Source of the DNA: Prorocentrum cordatum
Lineage: Eukaryota > Sar > Dinophyceae > Prorocentrales > Prorocentraceae
Length of the DNA stretch: 64,000 nucleotides
Assembly: GCA_963575745.1 (NCBI GenBank)
Contig: CAUYUJ010022059.1
Span: forward strand, 298,823 to 362,822
Direction of reading: 5' to 3'
The position numbers and the translations under genes were made by a program. Below, one piece after another: positions 46,181 to 55,185 of this stretch. The notes under the pieces are model-generated. The model worked only from the letters and a program-made list of their open reading frames with translations. It did not search any database and had not been told where the DNA came from. Within the stretch, counting starts at the first letter, position 1. Each line of letters starts with the position of its first letter.

Positions 46181-47132
46181 TGGCGGCTCGATGGCAAGGC
46201 CGAACCGCGATCGCAGAGGATGCCGGCGCCAACGCCTGAGGCCAGCCACGTCTGTGGGGGGCGCGAGCGCAGCTGCGGCGGATGGAATTAGCTTGGCGCG
46301 ATCTCACCATGCAGCATGGCTCAGCCGACCCTCGCAATATTCAGGCGCGCACCTAGCTGTCAAACCGAATGCGCCGCGGACGCCACATGATGAATACGCG
46401 CGCGCCCAATCAAATGCACGTGGCCAACTACGCGCAGCATGAGACCACGACATTCGCAACTGGTGTGCGCGCGTGCACGAGCGCACCATGCGTTAAGGGT
46501 GTGCGTGTGTGTATCCTCAAGCACGATCGGCTAATCCACCGACGCGTTAGGCAAGCGAAGGGTAGGCGCCCCCCGAGCCCCCCGCGGGATTTCGGAAAGC
46601 CGCCAGAGCGCTTCCTCAACTGCTATGCGATATCCCTTGCCCCCCCCCCCCCTCCCGCGCTTCCCCCCCTCCCCATATTTTCCTCATCCTCCATGTCCTC
46701 CTGGTCCTCCTCATAACTTCCTCCCCCCCCTCCTCCTCCTCCTCCCCCTTCCTCCTCCTCCTCCTCCTCCTCCCCCTCCTCCTCCTCCTCCTCCCCCCCC
46801 CCAATCGCCCCCTCATTCCCTCTTCTTCCTCTCCGTCATTATCGTTATCCTCGCCTCGTTCCCCTCGTCCTGCAATTAACTATTATCGCGCAAGTTCAGC
46901 CCCCCATCGTCTCTCGGGCGCCCCTGGAATCGCGCTAGAAACGAGTCTTCTAGATCCGCAACCTTTTGCAGAAAACGGCACTGGTGCGCCCCTGGACCAA
47001 GCCCTATCCCGTCGCCGTAGACATAGCCAGTTTGGCAATCAGCTGGTTTGCAATATTAGCGCCATCGCGCCGCCCATGGACCCCCCGCGTGGATTTTATC
47101 TATATATATAACCACAGCGTCCGCAAGAAGAG

Positions 47133-47714
47133 ATGTTCATGGATAGCTCCCAGGAGCTGGCGATGAGAGGCGGTGCTCGCGGCTCGGCTGACCGCGCGCA
47201 TTGTCCGACTGCTCGTTCCTCAGCAGCAGATGCCGACGACGACTCAGTGAAGGGCGTTTCTGAAGTCAGCGAGCCTGCCGACGGACCTTAGATTGTCGAC
47301 CGCGAGGCCGGCGACGACGCGGGTGGCATCGACGACGCAGATCGCCAGGTGCACATCGATATCCTTAACGAGTTGTCGGTGATGGGCTTGTACTACAGCC
47401 CCCAAATTCCAGATTCCAAGTGCAGCGAGAAGCTGAAATGCGACCTCGACTGGATCGCGGTCAATTCCGCGGGCGCCGACGCTCCGAAACCAGATGTCAG
47501 CTTCAAGGTGGTCTACGACAAGCGGGCGCAGATGCACCCCGCGGCGCGCAGCGTCGCGGACGATGGCCACGCCGAGGTCGTCGCCGATTCGCGGCGCGAT
47601 GAGTGCTCCGAGTCCCAGATCCAGCGGGCGCCCTACGCTCTGCGCCGCTGGGCGGAGGCTCCGGGGGAGGCCGCGGGGGCCCAGGAGGAGGGGGGGGGGG
47701 GGGGGCGAGGATGA
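47133..47714 (+). pseudogene. 193-codon coding sequence with a single internal TAG
   Basis: An ATG at 47133 opens a frame that reads as natural, acidic protein through 47714, broken only by TAG at 47289-47291. Before the TAG: Ser/Asp/Glu-rich. After it: Asp-rich, then Tyr-Tyr-Ser-Pro-Gln-Ile-Pro, a Cys/Lys/Asp stretch, Phe-Lys-Val-Val-Tyr and a Glu/Ala/Gly-rich end that runs into a G run. Third positions are mostly G or C. The minus-strand frame over it is an antisense shadow. Function unknown. Confidence 0.45.
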
Positions 47715-48179
47715 GGGGCCGAGGAGGAGGGGGAGGAGGAAGAGGAAGAGGAACGAGCACGCCGCAATCGGTTGCACTTCGCTCAACCAAGTCTTGCGAG
47801 CCAGAGCGTCAAGGCCCCCCCCTCCCCCTCCTCCTCCTCCATCCTCGAGCCTAGGCCGGAAACTGAGCGACGACATGGTTAAAGGTTGCGTCGCCATCCT
47901 CTGCTCCTCCTCCTCTTCCTCGTCTTTCTCTGAAATCGAGGCCCTCTGGGCCTGTGCGCGGTCTGGCCCTCGGCAGCCCCTCTGGGTGTTTTAGTTTTTC
48001 GGAGTTTTCCGATTTTTCTGAAATTGCTTCTGGGCTGCCGAGCGGCCCCTCTTCCCTCGTCTTCTCATCCGTCCGCCGCCCTGCCTTATCTAAGATTCAT
48101 TGTCGTTCCTCCCCCCCCCTGGACTTGCGCAGGGGGGTCCGTGAGTCGTCGCAGCGCCCATAGCGGCCTTGGCGAGGAA

Positions 48180-48815
48180 GCCGACATCACTGGTTTCATT
48201 CAGGTTTCGGCGCCATCGTGGCTTCTTCTTTTTTTTGTTGGGGGGGGCGCTAATTAATGCCCCCCCCCCCCCCCCCCCCCTGTTTGATAGATCTCCCTCA
48301 GGATGGCCCCGAGCAGCACCGGGCCCCGAGGGCCCCCAAGACGGCCCCAACATGGCCCCAATGGGGCCCCCAACTGGCCCCCAGGAGGCCCCAAAGAAGA
48401 CACCAGGCGGCCCCGAGAGGCCCCCCCGAGGCGCCCGAGACGCCGAAGAGCCCCCCCCCCCACGACCGCCAAGAGACTCCCAAGGCGCCCCAATACGCCC
48501 AATGTATACCCCAAGAGGCTCCGAGAAGCATCCAAGAGACCTCTGGCCCTTCTGCTTGATTTCCTCCACCTCCTCCCTCCTCCTCCTATCTCTTTTCCCC
48601 CTCCTCCCACCCGTCCGCCTCCTCCTCCTCATCGTCCCATTCGTCCTCCTTCTCCCTGTCCCCTCGCCCATCCATCCACTTTTCTCCTTCGCCCCCTCTC
48701 TCCTACACGCGGTTCGGCCGCCCCCCTTTCTGCTCCCGCTTTCCCTGATCACCTCTCATCTCGACGTCGTTTCTGGATGGGCTGGTGGGGATGCGCGAAG
48801 CGTCTAGAATTTGGT
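48180..48815 (+). repeat. Dispersed duplication, copy 2
   Basis: Longer copy of 44010-44515. It includes a C run (48258-48279), reverse-orientation CTTGGG-type units and the same 3-prime landmarks, TTTCCCTGATC and TTTCTGGATGGGCTGG. Frames inside are compositional. Confidence 0.7.
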
Positions 48816-49193
48816 TCAAGCCATTCAGGCTTCGTTCGACGCGGAATTTGCGCTGCGCTAATTTGTTGCGCGCGTCGCTGAGTTTTTATTTCAAGGTGCC
48901 GCTTATATATGAGCGCTGTTGGATGGTCGGGGCGCGCGGGCGCGCCGGAAGGGGTCGGGCGGCGAGATCGCCGGGGGCGCGGGGCGCCACGCGGCGCTGA
49001 GGGGCCTCCGCGACACGGGCGCTGGAGCTCCGGAGACATTCGGCGGCCCGGCGAAGCGGGCGCCGCTGCGCACTCGGTCCTCGATCAGAAGCGGCCCGTC
49101 GCCCGGAGAGGGCGCGCGTCGCCGCGGGCGTCGAGGAAGCGGAAGAGGAGTGCGGAGCACCAGGAGACGTGAACTTCACCCGGCCGCGCGCAT

Positions 49194-49860
49194 GTGCCGC
49201 GCCAAGGCGGCTCGGCCCCCGAGGGCGCGCGCGGGGCTTTCTCCCTGGAGCTTGCCCGGGCCGCGCGCTCGCCCGAGCGCGACGCCGAGCCGACGCGGCG
49301 GGCCCGGGGGCTCGAGGTCGCGCGCGAGGCGCCGTGCGCCAGCGGTGCCAGCGCCTCATCGTTAGTGCGCATGCTGTCCAATCGCGTCGACGATCTCAAG
49401 ATCGCAGGACGCAAGGGGCACTTCGACCGACGCAGGAGCCACGTCGGGGGCGTCTTCGGCAATATGCAGGTTGATATCGACGACTCCTCCAACCGCGGCG
49501 CCCACCAACACCGCGTAGCCGGTGGCGCGGCGACTCTCGACCAGGATCGGTCGCGTCGACTTGGTCGAGTCGGAGGCCGACGAGCCGGCCAGGGTTCTCT
49601 TCCCAAGCCTTTGTGTCTCCGGAGCAGCCGCCATTGCGCTGCTCGTGCAAGGCCGCGTCGCCGCCCGCGTCGTCGCGCTGCAAATGGCCCAGGGCAACTT
49701 GCTCATCGGGCGCATTGCAGAGCTCAGCTCCGTTGTTCTGGCCGCGCGGAATATCGAGGCGCGCGTCGTCTCCCAAGCGATGGGGCGCACCGGCCAGACC
49801 TGCGTTCGCAGCGACGGCTCGTTCCTGCGCGAGGAGGGGGCAGGGTGCGACGCGGCGCTG
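49194..49860 (+). pseudogene. Frame-shifted coding block, unknown function
   Basis: From about 49194 to 49550 one plus frame has very high third-position GC and natural composition (Phe-Ser-Leu-Glu-Leu-Ala-Arg; Met-Leu-Ser-Asn-Arg-Val-Asp-Asp; Gln-Val-Asp-Ile-Asp-Asp). From about 49545 to 49858 a different frame carries on equally well (Val-Ala-Leu-Gln-Met-Ala-Gln-Gly; Phe-Leu-Arg-Glu-Glu). A shift near 49545-49560 separates them. The block ends at a TA microsatellite. Similar sequence may extend upstream to 49050. The minus-strand frames are shadows. Confidence 0.4.
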
Positions 49861-49998
49861 TATATATATATATATATATATGTATAGTATATATATATAT
49901 GTATATATATATATATGTGTGTATGTATATATATATGTATATGTATATGTAAATACATATATGTAGTTGTGTATATATGTATATATGTATGTGTATCC

Positions 49999-50042
<44 letters not shown>
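49861..50042. repeat. (TA)n/(TATG)n microsatellite
   Basis: TATATATG and GTATATAT units with ATGT interruptions. Confidence 0.95.
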
Positions 50043-50048
<6 letters not shown>

Positions 50049-50065
50049 GAAAGAGCGTGTTCTAC

Positions 50066-50820
50066 CGCTGCTAGCGGAAAACCGGGGGGGGGGGGACACT
50101 ACCGGTTCGACCCCCCCCCCTCCGGAAAACCGGGGGGGGGGGGTTACTACAGGTTCGAACCCCCCCCCCTCAGTTCATCATGAAAAGGGGGGGGGGTCAC
50201 TACCGGTTCAACCCCCCCCCCCCTTTAAAACCGAGGGGGGTGCGGGCAGTGGTGGGGGCGGTGGTGGCGGGGACAGTGGTGAGGGGACAGCGGGACAGTG
50301 GTGGGGACAGTGGGACATTGGTGGGGACGGTAGAGGTGGGGACAATGGTGAGGACAATGGTGGGAACAGTGGGGGCAGTGGGACAGTGGTGGGGACGGTG
50401 GTGGTGGGGACAATGGTGTGGGGACAGTGGGAATGTGGTGGAAACAATAGGACAGTGGAGGGTACAGTGGTGGTGGGGACAGTGGTGAAGGCGGTGGCGA
50501 GGACGGCGATGGGACAATGGGAAAGAGGTACAGTGGGGACAGTGGTAGGGACAGTGGGGATAGTGGTGGGAACAGTGGGACAGCTCAGTGGTTCGAACCG
50601 GTAGTGACCCCCCCTCCGGTTTTCGAGGGGGGGGGGGTCGGACCGGTAGCGACCCCCCCCCGGTTTTTGAGCTCGAGGGGGGGGGGGGGTAGGGGAGGGG
50701 GGGGGGGGGGGGCGGGGAAAAGGGGGGAGGGGGGGGGGGGTCGCAGGAGAGGGGGGAATTTTTCGGAGGGGGGGGGGGGGGGGGCTCCGGAGGAAAAGGG
50801 CTGCAATTTTCCACAGTAAG
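50066..50820. repeat. Poly-G/poly-C units in inverted arrangement around a GGGGACAGTGGT array
   Basis: Left side (50075-50240): G runs and C runs separated by CACTACCGGTTCGAAC-type words. Right side (50588-50680): the reverse complement, GGTTCGAACCGGTAGTGACC, again with C and G runs. Between them (50255-50585), GTGGGGACAGTGGGACA units of 9-18 bases recur. Long G runs fill 50675-50790. Confidence 0.85.
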
Positions 50821-50835
50821 CGGCGGTGGATCACG

Positions 50836-50837
<2 letters not shown>

Positions 50838-50903
<66 letters not shown>

Positions 50904-50958
50904 GTATATATATATGTATACACATATATGTGTATGTGTGTATATATATATATATATG
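50838..50958. repeat. (CT)n and (TA)n microsatellites
   Basis: CT run at 50838-50868, then TA and TATG units to 50958. Confidence 0.95.
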
Positions 50959-50959
50959 C

Positions 50960-52770
50960 GCCTGGGCAAGCATCGCATGCCTGGTGAACGGATCGGCCGC
51001 GCTCTCGACGCAGCGAGCCGATGGCGCAAACTTGCGCTTAAAGCCTCATTCGACTCCGAGCTGTTCGCATCCCGTGGAGCAGCGCGCAGCCCGCGGGCGC
51101 GCCCCTTCGCGCTCCGCGGGATGGCGCCGAGAACCGCCTCAGCAGATGTGCTGGGGGGCTGGGGCATGAGGGGGGGCTGCGCTGTGCCGGGCGAGCTGGT
51201 CGTGGACGGCATGTCCACGTTCTCCGCGCGGGCCATGGCAGCGCGCGGCCGCCGTCAGAGGAGAGCGCGGTAGGCCGCCTGCGGTGGCGAGCCGACCAGC
51301 ATCGCACCAGACAGCTATCCGACACGCTGCGGCGCGACATCGCGACGCGAGGGCCGACCCCATGATGGGGGGGGGGGCGTTGGCCGGAACCTCGTTTTCG
51401 ACAGCGCGAAGGGGGGGATCGCCAGCGCCAGTCCAGCGGCGAGGCTGAGCGAGGGGCGTCGCAAGATGGCAGTGCTGAGCTCCGCCTACAACAACTCCAA
51501 CAAGGACAACGACGACGGGTGATCAACTCGGCGTCGCATGTCCGAACTGCGTTCGCGAATGCGCCGGCCGACGCGCATTTCGCGAGCTGCGTTCGCGAAT
51601 GCGACGAAGCGCATAAAGAAGAGAAGCACGAAGAAACCGGCATGTCCAAACTATGCTCGCGAATGAGACGTCGTGGGCCGCGTCGACGATGGGGCTTTCT
51701 CCATGGGCTATGTTCTCGGGGCAGCAGGCCGTTGCGCGCTGAGCACCCGAATCGTTTATTCGGTGCTCTGAAAATCGTATGCTGCCAGTTTTTTGTGCCC
51801 CCCTGCGCGGTCGTGCCAGCAGTTCTTTATGAGGTACCTGATTAGCATCAGGTCCTTGCACGGCGCAACGCACTGCCACATTAATCAAGAGGGGTGGTCA
51901 GCAGAAGCCCATTCCTTGACCAGGGATGGGCTGCAATTGTGTAGTCAGTTCGTGAAGTCATGCTTGCGATCTGGACGGCTTGCGCCCGGGCTGCCAACGA
52001 GGCGCGATTGACTTGCTTGAGCACCAAACTCGATCGAACGGTAGTTTGTCGGGCAGAGGCATGCGTAGCATAGCAGTTGTCAGGGGACGCAGGGCTGCGT
52101 TGGATCCGTTGCCATGCGAAGGGATCCCTTTTGCGCGCCCGCTCAAATACTCGCATTACACCGCCCTATACACCGTCGATAAAGCAAGAACCGTTCTTTT
52201 GTCCATCGTTTCACATTCCTCCTGCTACCGCCTGTCTCGTCGCCCTCCTTCTGCCCCCGCCTCTCTTTCCCTCCTTTCTTTTCCCTCCTCCCTCCTCCCT
52301 CCCCTCTGCCTCCTCGCTCGTTCGGGCCATTCGGTGCGAAGGGAACAGGCAGGTTCGGGCCGCACCGTCGCCGACCCCCTTTCCCCAGGTTCCGCGGTTC
52401 GCGGTGGGCCCACGCGTGAAAGCCCTGGGGCTTGGACATCGGTCCCCGACACAGCTGGCACGGCCGGTTTTTTGCGAGAAAAACGCCAACGGCCTGCGCC
52501 CTTCTGCCATGAGTTCAACACCGACTGCCCGTTCGGCGGCCAAACTCGTTCTAACGCCGAACGAGCAGGGCCGCACAGGACCCAAGACCCGACTTGATTC
52601 GCGGGGTTGGGCCGCGATTCCGATCCGAGTCCGTGGCCAACTGGAGCGCGGCGCGGCGATCCGATTCCGATCGGATATGGGACGATTCGCTAGCGATCCG
52701 ACCTGCTTCCGTTTCCGATCCGGCTTCTCGATCCAGTCTGGTTTCGTGATTCGATCCGGGAACCTTCAAC
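50960..52770. other. No firm gene
   Basis: GC-rich, with open frames on both strands that lack clear protein character. GATTCCGATCC words recur at 52610-52765. Confidence 0.45.
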
Positions 52771-52775
52771 CGGGT

Positions 52776-52944
52776 GTTTTCTGAAGTGCCCTTGCATTAG
52801 TGATCAGGGTGTCCCCAGGGTTCCAAAGGAGGTCCAGATAGCCTTCCGAACACCATTCGCGAGGCTCAGAAGGTTCCGGAGGGTCCGCGAGGGCTCGGAA
52901 AATTGGGGGGCGCCTCGGTTTGGGCCAGGACCACTCCTAGCAAC
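52776..52944. mobile_element. MITE-like element, diverged copy C
   Basis: It has the same order of landmarks as copies A and [55 protein letters not shown], and a right end that reads GTTGCTAGGAGTGGTCCTGG on the complement. The left end is poorly preserved. Confidence 0.4.
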
Positions 52945-53389
52945 GCCGGGACTCCGTCCGTGCCCCCCGCGGTGGCCTCCAGGAAGCCGTGGGTCCCGCG
53001 CCTCGCCCGCGGCGGCCGCGCAGCGGCGCCCAGGCGCGGCCGCAGAGGACGGCCGCCGCGCCGAGCCACGCGGGGTGCGCCCTGGCAGCACATCAGCCCC
53101 TTCCCCGGGCTCTGTGATCCAGGTCTCCTCTTCCACTTAAGTCCTCCTCCCTCCTCATTCCTGCTCCCTCCACCTCCTAATGTGCGGTTTGGTGTTGTCA
53201 TGTGCCCCTGGACGGCGATGGGGGTGCCGCCGCTCGGGACGGCTTGGTCGTGCAGCGTTTGCAGCTGTCCATATTCCCGCCCCACCGCTGAAGCATATTG
53301 TCGGATAACATGTTAACCAGCGTTGACCCCATGCAGTCATGTATTGCTCTGTGGAGGTGTCTGTGGAGGTGGAAACCTTGCGGTGTCAG

Positions 53390-54000
53390 CTATGCAATGT
53401 AAGCGATTTGGTGCGAGCCATGGAGGTGAACGCTATGCGGTGCAAGCTATGTTATGAAACATGCCTGGTGTGCGCTGGAAGTGACAACTGTGCGGTGCAA
53501 GCGCTGTGGTGTAAGCTATGTTGTGTGAGCTATGCGGTGTAAATCATGTGATGTATGCTATGTGGTGCAAGCTGGGTGAGGCAAGCTACGTTGTGCAAGC
53601 TATGTGGTGCAAACTATGTGGTGCAAGCTCTGCACGCGGGGCGCCCACTAGCGCCCACGAGGTGGCGCGGGCGGCAACGGTTGCGCGACCTCGGCGGATC
53701 CACCCACTGCACGGGGCGCCCACAAGCACCCACGATGCGGCACGGGGGGCAACGTGGCGCAGCTTCGGAGGACCCATCCAGCGCACAGAGCGCCCACGAG
53801 GCAGCACGGGCGGCAACGTGGCACAACCTCGGAAGACTTCGGCGGACCCACTCAGCGCACGCGGCGCCCACCGGCACACACGAAGCGGCACGGGCGGCAA
53901 CGTGGCCCAGTTTCGGCGGACCCACCGAACGCACGGGGCGCCCACGAGCGCCCATGAGCGCCCACGAGACGGGAAGGGGCGGCAACGTCGAAGTTCCCCG
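53390..54000. repeat. Two tandem families: GTGCAAGCTATGT units, then 64-85-bp GGCGCCCAC units
   Basis: Units of about 13-14 bases (GTGGTGCAAGCTATG) fill 53390-53632. From 53636 a longer unit with GGGCGCCCACGAG, CGGGCGGCAACGTGG and TTCGGCGGACCCAC repeats about five times (GGCAACG at 53673, 53748, 53812, 53896 and 53981). Confidence 0.8.
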
Positions 54001-54122
54001 TCGGACCCGATACATGTTGTCACAAAGCAAAGCGAGAACCCGTAAGTGCAAGCAAGCACTGTTTGGGGAATCAGACCCTTCCCTTGTGTTTTACCCGTCG
54101 TTGTCGGCGCATTCCGTTCTGA

Positions 54123-54598
54123 GCGGTGCCCCCTTTTGGGTTTCGGGGGACTTGGGGGGCCTTCTTGCCCTCCTCCCGAGGATCGAGGAGTAGGATTCGT
54201 CCGCCCGCAGCATTCCTAGCCCGCAAGGCGGCGAATGGTAAAGAACCACGCGCGGCCCGCATTTCTTGTCGTTGGTAAGTGGATAACGGTAACACGTATA
54301 CCGAATTTTTAAGCTACAGGAATTCGGCAGTTTTCATCGGCGAGCCCAGGCCTAAGTACATCAGGGGTCTTTTGGTGCTGAAGCCATTCTATCCCAAAAT
54401 CCAGGTTACCAGCCGAAGCAGCGCAACGCGCTGCAATTAAGGTGGCTAAGTCAGGGGCGCGTGATCAGTTTTTGGCATCCTCCCTGCGCGAGAACATGCA
54501 GAAAAGGGCGGCCTGGCCTCAACGCTGGCGCCCTAGGGTCGTGCCAGACTCCTCCAAAGGCCTGCTGGCGTCATCGGGGTTCAATTTTCATGACGCCA
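54123..54598 (+). pseudogene. Host gene exons, 5-prime side of the retrotransposon insertion
   Basis: An open plus frame from 54123 to 54274 (Arg/Ala/Pro-rich, basic) ends at a canonical donor, GTAAGT (54275-54280). The intron runs 130 nt to CCAG at 54401-54404. Splicing joins the split codon (TG + G) exactly to the next open frame, 54405-54598, which has helical composition (Ala/Gln/Lys/Arg, then Ser-Leu-Arg-Glu-Asn-Met-Gln-Lys and a Trp-Pro-Gln-Arg-Trp-Arg-Pro part). The frame enters the LTR and stops at TAG after six codons. The first exon has no ATG, so earlier exons are expected. Continuation is at 61692. Family unknown. Confidence 0.55.
54594..54598. repeat. Target-site duplication CGCCA (second copy 61687-61691)
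   Basis: The five bases before the 5-prime LTR equal the five after the 3-prime LTR, as expected from integrase-mediated insertion. Confidence 0.9.
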
Positions 54599-54756
54599 TG
54601 CTGGGAAGTTTGTAGTTTTACACATATATGTGATTATAGAAAATATAATCAGACTGTCCTGGAGGATCCAGGAAATCCTGCAGCCCTTTGTTGCTCGAGA
54701 AAAAGAGCGACCCTCACCTCCCCCCTTTCTCCGCGAAGGGGGTGGGTGCGCGTGCA
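54599..54756 (+). repeat. 5-prime LTR
   Basis: 158 bp, begins TGCTGGGAAG and ends GCGCGTGCA. It contains an AT-rich stretch with TTACACATATATGTGATTAT and TATAATC (54615-54650), a plausible promoter region, then a C/T-rich part. No base differs from the other LTR. Confidence 0.95.
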
Positions 54757-54774
54757 TGGTAGCGGAGCTCGCTT
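54757..54774 (+). promoter_or_regulatory. Primer binding site
   Basis: TGGTAGCGGAGC starts at the base after the LTR. Copia elements typically carry TGGTATCAGAGC, complementary to initiator tRNA-Met, and some eukaryotic initiator tRNAs end in GCTACCA. The match suggests priming by initiator tRNA-Met or a similar tRNA ending GCTCCGCTACCA. Confidence 0.75.
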
Positions 54775-55185
54775 GAGGTTCGCGGGCCGCTCCGCACCCT
54801 GGCGAGCTCCAGGAGCCCCTCGAGAGGGCCCAGCGGCGCGACGCCGCGGGTCCAGCGGCCAGCGGGACGATCCACGCGGCCGCCGAACGAAGGACCCCTT
54901 GCGGGTCAGAGCTGCGGTTAGACCCGCGCTCTGGCAGCGGAGGCCAGCCAGCCAGCAAGGGCAAGGGCAAGGCCACGCTGAAGGCCAAGAAGCCGAATAA
55001 GCGAGGAGGCAGAGCGGCGGACACGCGTCAGCACCGCCAGCTCCGAGGGAGCGCCTTTAGGAAGCTTGCGGCGTGCGGCAGCGCGGCGAAGCTCACTCAG
55101 GAGGAGCGAGCAGCGGTGAAGAGGCAGCTGGCGAGCGACATCGAGAGGCTAGAGAAGCGTGTCATTGACGTGCTCGACGACCAAG

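Noticed and set aside
47244-47897. 217-codon minus-strand frame
   Set aside because: Antisense shadow of the plus-strand frame 47133-47714, which has the better codon pattern.
50125-50150. tRNA T-loop-like GGTTCGAAC
   Set aside because: It lies between G and C homopolymers and repeats as a module. No cloverleaf can be drawn.
55159-55185. Upstream GTG start for the polyprotein
   Set aside because: A eukaryotic element is expected to start at ATG. The first in-frame ATG is at 55186 and leads straight into the coiled coil.
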